Below are positions 9,041 through 17,781 of a DNA stretch of 64,000 bases, one piece after another (within the stretch, counting starts at the first letter, position 1; each line of letters opens with the position of its first letter). Location: NCBI GenBank assembly GCA_027493525.1, contig JAOSKN010000003.1, positions 868,001 to 932,000 on the forward strand, in the 5' to 3' direction. The position numbers were made by a program, and so were the translations under genes. Below the pieces are notes generated by a model. That model had not been told where the DNA came from and made no database searches. It was given only the letters and a program-made list of their open reading frames with translations. The DNA comes from Planctomycetota bacterium (GTDB lineage: Bacteria > Planctomycetota > SZUA-567 > H5-PLA8).

Positions 9041-10366
9041 ATGCTCCATTGCGGCGCGGCCAAGGCCAGCATCAACCCCGAGTTGCCCATCCACCTGCTG
9101 GGCTACCGCGGCGACCTCGTCGCGACGGGGATTCACGACGACCTCCACGTCGCCGCGCTGTACCTCGAACGCGGCGGCGAGCGCGTAGCGCTCCTGACCT
9201 ACGACACGATCTCCCTCGACGCGGCCTTCGTGGACGACGTGCAGCGGCGCTGCTCGGAAGCCACCGGCCTGCCGCCTCGCGCGATCCTGACGACCGTCTC
9301 GCATTCGCATTCCACGCCCGGCGTGCGCTTCAATGTAAAGCGCGCCGCGGAAAGCCAGCCGCTCTTCAGCGCGGCCTACCGCGAGCGCGTGCTCGCGCGC
9401 TCGGCCGAGGCCCTCGCCGCCGCGGTCAAGTCCGCCGAGCCCGCCGCGGTCAGCTACAACAGCGGGCGCATCCGCGAGAACCTCAACCGCCGCGTCTTCT
9501 TTCCCAGCGGGCAGTACTTCTACCAACCCAAGCAGAAGAACCTCTCGGGGCTCTCCGACGGCGCGGTGGACGACGAACTGGGCGTGCTCTTTTTCAAGCG
9601 CCTGAAGGGCGAAGGCTACGTCGCGACGCTGGTGAATTACACCGCGCACCCGCTCACCGTCGGCGACACCAGCACGCTGGCGAGCGCCGACTACCCGGGC
9701 GTGCTGAAGCGCGAGATCGAGGCGAGCCTCGGAGGCGTCGCGCTCTTCGTCCAGGGCGCCTGCGGCGACAACCACCCGCTCGGGGCGGAAGCCGGCTTCT
9801 CGCGCTCGGAGCAGATGGGCCTGGCGCTGGCGCAGAAAGCCCTCTACCACCGCTGGGATTCGGTCGCGCTCGACGATCCGCCGCTGGGCTGCGAATATCG
9901 CGAGCTGGTCCTGCCGGAAATGAGCGAGACCGAATTCCGCGCGCTCCCGCAGAATTTTTCCTTCACCTGGCGCCCCCCGCGCGAGGACCTGCGCGTGAAC
10001 GGCGGGCTGCGCGCGCACGTCTCCCTCTGGGCGCTCGGGCCGATCCTCTTCGTCGGCGTGCCGGGCGAGGTCACCGCCGAGTGGGGGCTGCGGCTGAAGT
10101 GGAGCAGCCCGTTCGCCAAGACCTTCGTGATGTTCCTTGCCACCGACCACATCGGCTACATCCCGCACCGCAACGCCTACGAGTGGGGCGGCTACGAGGT
10201 CCTCACCTCGCCCCTCGGCGCGGAGGCCGGTGAGGTGCTCGCCGCCGAGGCGCTGAAGGCCGCGAACGAGTTGAAGCGGAAAATGAGCGCCGGCGGCCGG
10301 AAGCTGCATCTGCCCGGCGCGGAGACCGGCTCGGCGCCGGCCAATCAGCCCGGCGCGGTAAAGTAG
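9041..10366 (+). CDS. Neutral/alkaline ceramidase-like protein
   Basis: A 441-residue protein resembling the N-terminal catalytic part of neutral ceramidases: MLHCGAAKASINPELPIHLLGY, then LLTYDTISLD, the zinc-ligand block TVSHSHSTPG, VNYTAHPLTVG, ASADYPGVL and FVQGACGDNHP. These blocks occur in the family's order. Neutral ceramidases hydrolyse the N-acyl bond of ceramide. Bacterial relatives at this shorter length are of uncertain substrate and no signal peptide is visible, so a cytoplasmic amidase acting on another lipid or sugar amide is possible. The gene stands alone on the + strand. Its 5' neighbour is divergent (248 bp away, no gene seen between) and its 3' neighbour is convergent, 5 bp away. 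Confidence 0.82.
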   Translation: MLHCGAAKASINPELPIHLLGYRGDLVATGIHDDLHVAALYLERGGERVALLTYDTISLDAAFVDDVQRRCSEATGLPPRAILTTVSHSHSTPGVRFNVKRAAESQPLFSAAYRERVLARSAEALAAAVKSAEPAAVSYNSGRIRENLNRRVFFPSGQYFYQPKQKNLSGLSDGAVDDELGVLFFKRLKGEGYVATLVNYTAHPLTVGDTSTLASADYPGVLKREIEASLGGVALFVQGACGDNHPLGAEAGFSRSEQMGLALAQKALYHRWDSVALDDPPLGCEYRELVLPEMSETEFRALPQNFSFTWRPPREDLRVNGGLRAHVSLWALGPILFVGVPGEVTAEWGLRLKWSSPFAKTFVMFLATDHIGYIPHRNAYEWGGYEVLTSPLGAEAGEVLAAEALKAANELKRKMSAGGRKLHLPGAETGSAPANQPGAVK

Positions 10367-10371
10367 CCTTC

Positions 10372-10959
10372 TTACTCGAAGAGCTTGCGGCTCATCGTCC
10401 CGCCGCGCAGCACGCGGGTCGCGCGCGTGGCCAGTTCCTCCTCGCCGGGCGCGCAGAAGACGCCCGTCTCGTCGAAGGGCTGGGAGCCCGTCGCCTTGCG
10501 GATGCCGGCGAGCAGTTCCTTGCGGTCCTCGAGGCCCAGCTTGAAGAAGCGCTCGGGCGTGAGGTTCGCTTCGAGCATCAGTTGCAGCCAGCTCCGCCAA
10601 CTGCGGCCCAATTTGCGGCAGGCTTCCTCTCCGCGGGCCTGGGCCCACTGCGTCCAGGCCCGCTCCACCTCGACCTCGCGCGAAGATGGGGCCTCGGCCC
10701 GGACCGGTGACTCCTGGTACGGCTGCATGCAACGCCGGATCGCCTCGAAGACCGCGCTCGCCAGGAAGCGGTGCGAGCCCGAAGGCAGGCAGAGCGCCGG
10801 CACCTGGGCGCGGGTCAGGAACGCGCGCGCGTCTTCCACGCTGCAAGACAGCAGCCGCGCCACGTCGGTCAGGGTCAGGACTTGATCGGCCGTGGGCTCC
10901 GCTCGCGCGCCGCTCTCTTGCCCCGTTCGAATCGCCGTTTCCGGGATATTCATGATCAT
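10372..10959 (-). CDS. Helix-turn-helix (MerR/excisionase-like) DNA-binding protein
   Basis: A 195-residue protein. Residues about 27-75 (LTLTDVARLLSCSVEDARAFL, then VPALCLPSGSHRFLASAVFEAI) match the winged helix-turn-helix of the MerR/excisionase type, where a short recognition helix is followed by a substrate-tuned wing. The remaining two thirds (RAWTQWAQARGEEACRKLGRSW through LTPERFFKLGLEDRKELLAGI) are helical and of unknown function. The start is either ATG 10959 or the second ATG at 10953. The first has GAGGG at good spacing. It is convergent with the ceramidase gene. A regulator role is likely, but no target is evident. Confidence 0.68.
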   Translation of the reverse strand: MIMNIPETAIRTGQESGARAEPTADQVLTLTDVARLLSCSVEDARAFLTRAQVPALCLPSGSHRFLASAVFEAIRRCMQPYQESPVRAEAPSSREVEVERAWTQWAQARGEEACRKLGRSWRSWLQLMLEANLTPERFFKLGLEDRKELLAGIRKATGSQPFDETGVFCAPGEEELATRATRVLRGGTMSRKLFE

Positions 10960-11120
10960 ACCCCTGCCCTCACGAGTGGATTACAGCAAAGGCCGGACCA
11001 ATGCGCGCTCCAATAGAGTCAGACTCCGCCATCCGGAATTTCGGATGGTGCTGTCGCAATATGAGTATGCCGGACAGGTCAAAATGCGTCACGCGATACG
11101 CACGTGCAATGGACTTGGAC

Positions 11121-11825
11121 TTACGGCGCCGTATACCACGCCCGCCAGAAGAACTCGCCCAAGCGCGTCTCGAGGTTCGCCGCGTACGGTCCGAAGACCG
11201 CGCGCATCTCGGCCTCGCTTTTGAAGTGGTTCTTGACGATCTCGTACGAGCGCTCGCTGTCTTGCGCCTGCCTTAATGAGTATACGTCTTCGAAGCCGGG
11301 CTTGAGGTACTTCGCACGGCCGGGCATCGTGCCGGGAACCGCTTGGGCGTCGTGCCCGCCGTCGGCCAGGTAAACCACCCCGCCCCGCCCCAGCCGCGCG
11401 TTGATGCCGCCCAGCAGGTCGGCGTAGCGGACCTTGGGCACGTGCGAGAACCACTGCACCGCCAGCACCGCGTCAACCGGCTCGCCAACTTCATGTAGCG
11501 CGAAGGCGTCGGCTTTTCCGAAGGCGACGTTACCGCGAGGATAGGACCGCCGGCGCGCCTCGGCGAGCATCTCGTCCGAGAGATCCGTGGCGAGGACCCG
11601 TTCGGCGGTCTCCGCCGCGAACTCGGTGAAGAAGCCGGTCCCGCAGGCGAGCTCAAGGACGCGCCGTCCGCGCAGGACCTCGCGGATCTCGCCGGCCATC
11701 TCGCGCCAGGCCGCGTCGATGGGATGTCCCGGGCGGTTGAACTGCTTGTGGTAGAACGGCGCGCGTTCGCGGTAGTACGCCGCGAGGCCCCGTTCGTAGG
11801 CGGCGACGTCGAAGGAATCGGACAT
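11121..11825 (-). CDS. Class I SAM-dependent methyltransferase
   Basis: A 234-residue methyltransferase with motif I VLELACGTGFFTEFAA (SAM-binding glycine loop, about residues 55-70), the acidic residue after strand 2 in VLATDLSDEMLAEAR, and motif post-II FGKADAF. The N-terminal AAYYRERAPFYHKQF resembles ubiquinone/menaquinone or small-molecule methyltransferases of the UbiE-like type. A short SLRQAQDSERS segment near residue 190 reads like a low-complexity insertion. The substrate is not deducible. The downstream gene is 160 bp away. The upstream frameshifted gene ends 21 bp before its start, so the two may form a pair. Confidence 0.85.
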   Translation of the reverse strand: MSDSFDVAAYERGLAAYYRERAPFYHKQFNRPGHPIDAAWREMAGEIREVLRGRRVLELACGTGFFTEFAAETAERVLATDLSDEMLAEARRRSYPRGNVAFGKADAFALHEVGEPVDAVLAVQWFSHVPKVRYADLLGGINARLGRGGVVYLADGGHDAQAVPGTMPGRAKYLKPGFEDVYSLRQAQDSERSYEIVKNHFKSEAEMRAVFGPYAANLETRLGEFFWRAWYTAP

Positions 11826-11846
11826 GCACCTGCCCCCGCCGAAGGT

Positions 11847-12265
11847 TCAGCGCAAAACCCCTGGTGCGGCTGCAGCTATCGCGAGCGCGTCGGCGGGCGC
11901 TTCGATCTCCGCCGCGTCGTACTCGCCCTCGGTCTCGCCCAGCGCCTTGGGCCAGATGCGGAAGCCGCCGCGGACCTGGCCGCGAATTTCCCAGGTGCCC
12001 CAGATGCCGCGACCTTCGCGGAAGCCCCGGTAATCGACGGCATGCGCCAACAGGTACTGCTTCGTCCACCAGACCTCGCGGGATTCGCGGTCGTAACGCC
12101 CGCGGATCAGGAACGCCCCCACGCCATCGTAGCCATCGCCGCGAAGATTTCCCGTTTTGAATTCCAGCGTCAATTCCTGCCGATGCCGCACCCCGTTGGC
12201 CTCATAGAGGTAGTATCCGATCCATGGGCCGGACGGGTATTCGGGATCTCGTCGTCGTGCGACAT
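11847..12265 (-). CDS. Conserved hypothetical protein (frameshifted)
   Basis: The joined protein has about 139 residues. It starts at ATG 12265 with MSHDDEIP and continues one frame over with EYPSGPWIGYYLYEANGVRH and ELTLEFKTGNLRGDGYDGVG through GIWGTWEIRGQVRGGFRIWP. One missing base in the GGG run at 12243-12245 restores the frame: the text then reads IPEYPSGPWIGYY without interruption. Glycine-tryptophan-rich strands suggest a small beta-sandwich or barrel, as in various bacterial proteins of unknown role. ATG 12277 (MVVRMSHDD) is an alternative start. No function is assigned. It lies 21 bp upstream of the methyltransferase gene on the same strand. Confidence 0.55.
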
Positions 12266-12386
12266 GCGTACGACCATAGCGCGGCGAAAGAGCAAGGGAA
12301 CTGGAATCAGTGAACAGTAACCGGACTTGAAAGAGACCTTACACGCCACGACGTGTACGATATCCCCATTCAAGCGTTGCCGTCAC

Positions 12387-12415
12387 CGTTCACTGTTTAC
12401 CGATCACTGTTTACG
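12387..12415. repeat. Degenerate GTTCACTGTTTAC direct repeat
   Basis: Two near-identical 12-13 base units, GTTCACTGTTTAC and GATCACTGTTTAC, lie back to back at 12388-12400 and 12403-12414. A third related copy in opposite orientation (GTGAACAGTAAC) is at 12310-12321. They sit in the spacer between the divergent frameshifted gene and the DUF192 gene, immediately before the likely TTG start of the latter. They resemble short intergenic repeats rather than coding sequence. Confidence 0.5.
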
Positions 12416-12433
12416 GCCTTTCGGGAGCACGCC

Positions 12434-12778
12434 TTGCCCCTGCGCCTCCGCATCCTGCGCACCGAAGCCGAGCAGGCACGAGGCGTGATCGGGCGCGACG
12501 TCCTGGAATCCGACGAAGTCTATTTCTTCGAAAGCGTCGGCGACGCAGGCTGGTTCCACATGTTCGGCGTGCCGTTCGACCTCGATCTGGCGTACCTCGA
12601 CGCGGACTTCCGCATCCTCGTGCTGGCGCGCCTGCGCGCGCAAGTCGATTACCGACGCACGCCCGCCGGCACGGTTCACGTGGCGGAGATGGCAGCGGGC
12701 TACGCCGCACGGCATGGCTTGGCGGCGGGCGAGATGTGGGAAGAGTTGCGGGACCTGTTCCGAAAGAATCCGGGTTAG
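12434..12778 (+). CDS. DUF192 family protein
   Basis: A protein of about 114 residues. The diagnostic part is FHMFGVPFDLDLAYLDADFRIL, matching the DUF192 core (short beta strands with a conserved GVPF-D-AYLD pattern), followed by HVAEMAAGYAARHGL. Most DUF192 proteins are exported, but no clear signal peptide is present here. The start at TTG 12434 is preferred because GGGAG lies 6 bases upstream and because the in-frame sequence before it (back to 12353) comes from the CACTGTTTAC repeats. The same GGGAGCACGCCTTG start context occurs at 31074. It converges with the YwqK-like gene with 3 bp between stops. The function of the family is unknown. Confidence 0.75.
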   Translation: MPLRLRILRTEAEQARGVIGRDVLESDEVYFFESVGDAGWFHMFGVPFDLDLAYLDADFRILVLARLRAQVDYRRTPAGTVHVAEMAAGYAARHGLAAGEMWEELRDLFRKNPG

Positions 12779-12781
12779 TCG

Positions 12782-13795
12782 CTAATCTTTCACGTGCTGA
12801 TTTAGGATTTCAATGCCGTAGTCTGAAGCGCCTCCATCGCGTTGCCAACCGCCGACGACTTTGCCATCTTTGAAGGTAGACTCATCGAATTGGCCATTCA
12901 GGGGACGACCGTCACGAATCTCCAGGTTACCGGTCATGGCACCGCCCATCATGCGAAAGAGGCCATTGAACGCCTGGATGGGATTGTCTCCAAGGCTCAT
13001 GATGCCGTCAGTGAATTTCATTACGACCTGCTGGGCGGTAGAAAAAGTCTTATGATTCGGATCGCGCTGTAACCTGACCATGCCACTTCCGGTAATTGGA
13101 ACCCCTTTGGCGTAGGTAATGTCCGCAATAAGCGCCTGTGGCCCTTCCGGCTTGAATCCTCGAAATATCCACCGCCCATCCTTCACCGAGTAACCAGATT
13201 CCGGCATGGCAAAATATGAACCCTCCACGCGCAGGTTGCCCTCGAACCATTCCTTATATTCGCCATGCCGGAATCCATCCTTGATTTCCGCCTCACTAAG
13301 CACGCTACCGTCCAGATCGATTTCCTTTTCCGTACCCGTGCCAACCTTCATCTCATATTGGCCCAGAGGCGCGCCCTTTACTGAGCGAACGCGCCACGTT
13401 CCGTCCTTCAGCCCATGCGCGTAGTGTCCAACGACTTCGGGCGTGTATTCCGACGCGGCTTCGCGAAATTCGCCGTCTCTGACGCCCATTTTGTATGTGG
13501 CCACAGTGCTCAGTTGAGGACCTTTGTAGTCCATGTAGTAAGTTTCGACTCTGCCGTTCAGTTTTCCGTGCGCGTACTCACGGTACCCGTTACGTTTGCC
13601 TTCCAAGGTGCTAATCCAGGTACCGTGCGGGACCCAATGGCCGTCTTGGCCTCGATAGGCCGTGGCCTTGATGGTGGAACCCTGATGTTCAAAGGTAAAG
13701 GTCTGAATGGCTGCATTTTCAGGTTCCCCGCCGAGTGCGTAGAAGCTACATAGCAATATTACGGTGGCACGGAGTACGGCCGAGCGCGAACACAT
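12782..13795 (-). CDS. Secreted MORN/YwqK-type repeat protein
   Basis: A 337-residue protein with a signal peptide (MCSRSAVLRATVILLCSFYALG). The mature part holds repeated short modules of the form G-x-x-x-G-x-(Y/W)-x-x-Y/W: GKRNGYREYAHGKLNGRVETYY, GVRDGEFRE, GLKDGTWRV, GFRHGEYKEW, typical of MORN or YwqK-like repeat proteins. The C-terminal 120 residues are not repetitive. These repeats mediate protein or membrane contact in other proteins. No enzyme motif is visible. ATG 13795 was chosen because GGGAGAAG lies just upstream and the signal peptide then starts at residue 1. It directly follows the higA gene on the same strand, after 39 bp. Confidence 0.68.
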   Translation of the reverse strand: MCSRSAVLRATVILLCSFYALGGEPENAAIQTFTFEHQGSTIKATAYRGQDGHWVPHGTWISTLEGKRNGYREYAHGKLNGRVETYYMDYKGPQLSTVATYKMGVRDGEFREAASEYTPEVVGHYAHGLKDGTWRVRSVKGAPLGQYEMKVGTGTEKEIDLDGSVLSEAEIKDGFRHGEYKEWFEGNLRVEGSYFAMPESGYSVKDGRWIFRGFKPEGPQALIADITYAKGVPITGSGMVRLQRDPNHKTFSTAQQVVMKFTDGIMSLGDNPIQAFNGLFRMMGGAMTGNLEIRDGRPLNGQFDESTFKDGKVVGGWQRDGGASDYGIEILNQHVKD

Positions 13796-13834
13796 GGATC
13801 TTCTCCCAAGCCAACAAATAACGTTCAATCTTTC

Positions 13835-14212
13835 TCAGACGCGCGAGCGCTTTGCCGTCTTGGCAGTACTAGCGACGTGCCCGGCGCCCTTCTCTTTGCT
13901 CTTGCCGGTGCGCGTTGCAGGAGAAGATCGTGCGCGACGTTCGAATTTCACAGAGACGGTGTGCCCCATTGCCGTGACGGCGGCGCTGAGGCTGCGCAGG
14001 GTCAGGCTGCTCTCGCCTGTGGGATCGAGCATGCGGTCGAGTTGCGCGCGACTTGTACCCATGCGACGGGCCAGAGTCGCCTTCGAAACGCGCACCTTCT
14101 TCATCAGGTCGCGTAATTCGAGCGCCGCCACCCGGCGCAGCGCCGCGGCTTCGACCTCGGCAAGAACGCCCTCCTCGGCCAACAGGTCGTCGAGCCGGTC
14201 CCCGACATGCAT
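13835..14212 (-). CDS. higA: HigA-like antitoxin, XRE-family
   Basis: A 125-residue DNA-binding antitoxin starting MHVGDRLDDLLAEEG at ATG 14212. The central helix-turn-helix is LRDLMKKVRVSKATLARRMGTSRAQLDRMLDP, followed by SLTLRSLSAAVTAMGHTVSVKF, the usual C-terminal strand of this antitoxin type. The C-terminal tail is Lys/Arg/Thr-rich. It lies 5 bp after the toxin stop, the normal gene order for HigBA (toxin first). As printed, the toxin and antitoxin read as one 261-codon frame because the toxin frame is shifted. I separate them because the toxin's true end and this ATG are both clearly visible. Confidence 0.75.
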   Translation of the reverse strand: MHVGDRLDDLLAEEGVLAEVEAAALRRVAALELRDLMKKVRVSKATLARRMGTSRAQLDRMLDPTGESSLTLRSLSAAVTAMGHTVSVKFERRARSSPATRTGKSKEKGAGHVASTAKTAKRSRV

Positions 14213-14217
14213 CCGGT

Positions 14218-14614
14218 TCAAGATTGCGATCCTTTCAAAAGGGCGAGACGCTTGCGCGCCGTATCCAGATCCTCGCGAGGCGTTGGACGACTTTTTAACA
14301 AAGCCGTGCAGGGCAATCAGCAGCCCCGTGGTCGGACCGTCTGCTGGCCGCTCCTCCGGCCGCAAGGGCAGGATGGTGAAGAGTACTCGGGCGATTCCTT
14401 CAGGGATCCTCGCCCGTACCTCCCACAAATCCGGCCCCATCTTGCGGACCCAGGGCATGCCAAGAGGCCAGCGGAACTGCACCGTCTTCAGCGTTTCGCC
14501 CACGGCTTTGCGCGCACCGGGGCTCAACTCTTCCTTGAGCCACTCCCGCACAGGCTGCGTGCCGGCTCCGGTTGAGAAGAATCGGACGTCCAGCACCACG
14601 GGCGCACTCGCCAT
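14218..14614 (-). CDS. higB: HigB-like toxin, Gp49/RelE superfamily (frameshifted)
   Basis: The N-terminal part VREWLKEELSPGARKAVGETL, MPWVRKMGPDLWEVRARIPEG and LIALHGFVKKS matches the phage-Gp49/HigB family, ribosome-dependent mRNA interferases. After the lysine pair the printed frame reads SNASRGSG. The +1 frame gives REDLDTARKRLALLKGSQS then TGA at 14218, exactly the family ending (KKx-KTPxxELxxAxxRxxx). Loss of two A residues near 14283 explains it (AAAACG expected, AACG seen). The restored toxin is about 132 residues. Start ATG 14614 follows AAAGG. The leader holds a palindrome (14623-14638) that could be the autoregulatory operator. Confidence 0.75.
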
Positions 14615-14622
14615 CGACAAGT

Positions 14623-14638
14623 GTACCTTTCTTGGTAC
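14623..14638. promoter_or_regulatory. Palindromic candidate operator of higBA
   Basis: GTACC-TTTCTT-GGTAC is a perfect 5-base inverted repeat with a 6-base spacer. It ends 8 bases before the toxin start codon and overlaps the ribosome-binding region. HigA and related antitoxins repress their own operon by binding such palindromes near the promoter. The assignment is inferred from position and symmetry. Confidence 0.4.
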
Positions 14639-14683
14639 TTGGGATCAAGAGGCAGTCGTGCTTCCGATATACGCCTCTGGTAC

Positions 14684-16630
14684 TCAATCCGCCGGCGAAA
14701 TGCCCGCCGCGCCCAACTCGTCCTCGTCCAGGTCGTCCCCGGCGCGCAGGCGCGGCGGCTCGTCTTCGCGGCGCGGGGCTTCCGGCGGACGGCGTTCGCC
14801 GCCGGGATCGGGTTTGCCCTCGCCCAGCGCCTCCGGAATCGTCTCCACGCCCTGTCCGGTGTGGCTCTCCCAGAGTTTGCGATAGGTCGGCGAGGTCTGG
14901 AGCAGTTCGTCGTGCGGCCCGACCGCCTCGATTCCGCCCGTCGGCCTGAAGACCACGATGCGGTGGACCTGCCGCAAGGTGCTGAGCCGGTGCGCGACGA
15001 TCAGGCACGTGCGGTTTTCGAGCAGTTTGTAAAGCGCGTCCTGGACCTTCCGCTCGATCTGGCTGTCGAGCGCGCTGGTGGCTTCGTCGAGAAGCAGGAT
15101 CGGGGCCTGGCGCACGATGGCGCGGGCGAGGGCGATGCGCTGCCGCTGCCCGCCGCTGAGCGTCACGCCGCGCTCCCCGGCGATGGTCTCGTACTTGTCG
15201 GGGAGTTCCATGATTTCGTCGTGGATCTCGGCGATCTTCGCGGCCGCTTCGATCTCCTCTTGCGTCGCGCCGGCCTTGCCGTAGCGGATGTTCTCGGAAA
15301 TGGCGGCGTGAAAGAGAAACGGATCCTGCCCCACGTACGCGACCTGCCGGCGCAGGCTTTCGAGCGAGACGCGGCGAATGTCCTGCCCGTCGAAGGTGAG
15401 GCGCCCGGCGCTGGGGTCGTAGAAGCGCAGCACGAGCGAGAGGAGCGTGGACTTGCCGGCCCCGGTTCGTCCGACCACGCCGATGCGCTCGCCGGCCCGG
15501 ATCCGCAGGTTGAGATGTTCGAAGACGGGCCCGCGCCCGTAATCGAAACTGACGTCTTCGAAGGCGAGTCCCGTCTCGAGCGGCGCACAGGGAACCGCGC
15601 CCGGCTCGTCGACGATGCGGGCCTTCACGTCGAGAACCTCGAAGGTCCTTTCGGCCGAGGGGACAAACTCGGCGATCTCGCCCGCCGAGGCGATCATTCC
15701 GCGGACGGGCGAATAAAGCGCGCTCAGGGCCGCGATGAAGGCCAGGAAGTCGGCGATCGCCATCGTGCCTTCGGCGACGAAGGTGCTGCCCACGTACAGG
15801 ACCAGCACGGCGCCCAAGCCCATCACGATCTCGGTCATGGGGCGCTGCAGCGCGCGGTTCCGGGCGCGGCGCATGCTCGCGCGGAAATACTTCTCCGCCA
15901 GCTTCGCGAAATTCCGGCCCTCGTCCTCCACCGCGCCGTAGGCCTGGACCGTGCGCATGCCGGAGAGCGCCTGGAGCATCACCTGGGCCATGTCGCCGAT
16001 CTTCTCGCGCGCCTTGGAGGAGTACTTGTAGATGTTCCGCGTGACCAGGTAGAGCGGGAGCACCACCAGCGGGACGAAGACCGCCGCGCAGAGAAAGAGC
16101 TTCCAGTTGAGCCACACCGCCAGGCCGACGAAGAAGCAGACGGTCGGCGGCTTCTGGAGGAAATCCAGAGTCAGCTTCGCCGTGCGGCGCAGGAACTGCG
16201 CGTCCACCACCATGCGGCTGACCATGTCGCCGAGCTTGCGGCGGTCGAAGTAGCCGATGTCCAGCCCCAGCAGGTGATGCATCAGCTTGCTCATCGCGTC
16301 GGCCGAGAGGCGATTCGCGATCCAGCCCTGCAAATACGAGTCGAAGTAGTCCAGCACGCACTTGACCAGCAGCGTGAGCAGGATCGCCGCGCAAAGCGCC
16401 GTCAGGTACGCTTGTTCGCCGGAAAAGAACGTCGCAAGGTTCGCCTGGATCCAGCGCCCGATGGGATCGGTCGTGTGCGACTGCTTGCCTTCCAGATGCA
16501 GGATCCACGCGCGCCCCAGCAGCAGCGGCAGGCTCTCCACCGCGCCCAGCAGCACCGCATTGACCATGAACAGGACCACCATGGCCCGATGCGGGAGCAG
16601 GAGCTTCATCGCGCGCCAGAGAGAGATCAC
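14684..16630 (-). CDS. ABC exporter, MsbA-like (membrane and ATPase domains fused)
   Basis: A 648-residue half transporter. The N-terminal about 320 residues hold six membrane helices (VVLFMVNAVLLGAVESLP onward). The ATPase domain has Walker A GRTGAGKSTLLSL, Q-loop YVGQDPFLF, signature LSGGQRQRIALARA, Walker B ILLLDEATSAL and the switch His in IVAHRLST. It is the lipid/multidrug exporter class to which MsbA belongs. The C-terminus carries about 60 charged, Pro/Glu-rich residues beyond the usual end. GTG 16630 is chosen because it overlaps the stop of the glycosyltransferase gene (GTGA). Coupling to a WaaE-like transferase supports a role in lipid A-core export, but other lipids are possible. 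Confidence 0.88.
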   Translation of the reverse strand: MISLWRAMKLLLPHRAMVVLFMVNAVLLGAVESLPLLLGRAWILHLEGKQSHTTDPIGRWIQANLATFFSGEQAYLTALCAAILLTLLVKCVLDYFDSYLQGWIANRLSADAMSKLMHHLLGLDIGYFDRRKLGDMVSRMVVDAQFLRRTAKLTLDFLQKPPTVCFFVGLAVWLNWKLFLCAAVFVPLVVLPLYLVTRNIYKYSSKAREKIGDMAQVMLQALSGMRTVQAYGAVEDEGRNFAKLAEKYFRASMRRARNRALQRPMTEIVMGLGAVLVLYVGSTFVAEGTMAIADFLAFIAALSALYSPVRGMIASAGEIAEFVPSAERTFEVLDVKARIVDEPGAVPCAPLETGLAFEDVSFDYGRGPVFEHLNLRIRAGERIGVVGRTGAGKSTLLSLVLRFYDPSAGRLTFDGQDIRRVSLESLRRQVAYVGQDPFLFHAAISENIRYGKAGATQEEIEAAAKIAEIHDEIMELPDKYETIAGERGVTLSGGQRQRIALARAIVRQAPILLLDEATSALDSQIERKVQDALYKLLENRTCLIVAHRLSTLRQVHRIVVFRPTGGIEAVGPHDELLQTSPTYRKLWESHTGQGVETIPEALGEGKPDPGGERRPPEAPRREDEPPRLRAGDDLDEDELGAAGISPAD

Positions 16631-17520
16631 TTGCGGGCAGGCTCCGGCTTCGAATCGGCTTCGCGCCCGGCGGCCTGGGCGTCGGCGACGCCGTCGATCG
16701 CGCGCGCGGTCGACGCTCCTTCGTTGTAGCTCTGGTGGCGCGGCGTCTTGGACAGGATCAACGCGTAGAGCTTCACGTAGCGGACGAAGCGCGTGAAGCC
16801 GCTCACCGCGGCGATGGTCAACCCCGGAATGCCGTCGAGAATCCCGAACTGGACGAAGTACACGCGGAAGAACTCCCACGCGGGATGGAAAATGAAATTC
16901 CAGATGCGCGGCTTTCGCCCCTCGCGGTGGTAGCGCTCGGCGGCCTGCGTGGTGTAGCGGTTGAAGCGCTGGAAGTACCGGTTCAGGCCCGCGATGGTCG
17001 GCGGGAGCGTGACGTGGTCGAGCCGCCCTTTGAGCCGCCCGCTGCGCCCGGTGCCGACCTCGACATCGGCGTGCACTTCACGCTCCGCATAACGGCCCAG
17101 GTCGCGCTTGAAGAGCCGCTGGACGTCGTTGCGCTGCCAGCCGGAGTGCCGGATCTCGCCGCCGAGGAAGTAGTTTCGGCGCACGCAGAAATAGCCGTCC
17201 CAGTCCGGGCCTTCGGAGCGGGCCAGCAGCGCGCGGATCTCCTCGCGCAGCTCCGGCGTCATCCGCTCGTCGGCGTCGATGATGAAGACCCATTCATGCC
17301 GGCACTGCGGGATGGCCCAGTTCTTCTGCGCGGCGGAGTTGACGTACTCGTGCTGCACGACCCGGGCGCCGGCGGCCTTGGCAAGTTCAACGGTTCGGTC
17401 GGTGGAGAAGCTGTCCACCACGAAGACCTCGTCCCCCAGCCCGCCCAGGGACTCGAGGCACTGTGGGAGGTTCTCCTCTTCGTTGAAGACGGGAATCAGA
17501 ATAGAGAGCTGCTGAGCCAT
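16627..17520 (-). CDS. GT2-family glycosyltransferase, WaaE/KdtX-like
   Basis: A 297-residue enzyme: MAQQLSILIPVFNEEENLPQCLESL, VVDSFSTDRTVELA, and EWVFIIDADERMTPEL with the DxD-type metal site. GGEIRHSGWQRNDVQRLFKRD and the later HVTLPPTIAGLNRYFQRFNRYT are characteristic of the LPS-core beta-1,4-glucosyltransferase group (WaaE/KdtX). The C-terminal GLTIAAVSGFTRFVRYVKLYAL suggests membrane association. ATG 17520 follows the codons that best match the family start. Coupling to the MsbA-like gene supports lipooligosaccharide biosynthesis. The upstream 396 bp up to the next gene contain only short palindromes (17782-17803, 17861-17894). Confidence 0.85.
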   Translation of the reverse strand: MAQQLSILIPVFNEEENLPQCLESLGGLGDEVFVVDSFSTDRTVELAKAAGARVVQHEYVNSAAQKNWAIPQCRHEWVFIIDADERMTPELREEIRALLARSEGPDWDGYFCVRRNYFLGGEIRHSGWQRNDVQRLFKRDLGRYAEREVHADVEVGTGRSGRLKGRLDHVTLPPTIAGLNRYFQRFNRYTTQAAERYHREGRKPRIWNFIFHPAWEFFRVYFVQFGILDGIPGLTIAAVSGFTRFVRYVKLYALILSKTPRHQSYNEGASTARAIDGVADAQAAGREADSKPEPARK

Positions 17521-17781
17521 GCGGCCGCCCATTTCGGAGTAGCGATTCGACGCCAAGTAGACGCTTCGCGCCCGTCTCCGCTTGAGCCTTCCATTCTAAA
17601 CGATTCCGGAGGCTACCGGAATGGCGCGGCGGCGCCGCCGTCGATTTGAGCCTTCACCGGGATTGAGCGTGCTCAAGACTCAAAACCCAGCCACTTGGCT
17701 GTAATAAAAGAAGGGGATTTGAAGCCGCATCCTCCGATTTTCATGAACTCGACTTTGGCGTTCCAAAGGCTCGAAATGGCC

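Noticed and set aside
13835..14620. A natural toxin-antitoxin fusion protein
   Set aside because: The toxin's own C-terminus and stop are visible in the next frame and the antitoxin has its own start.
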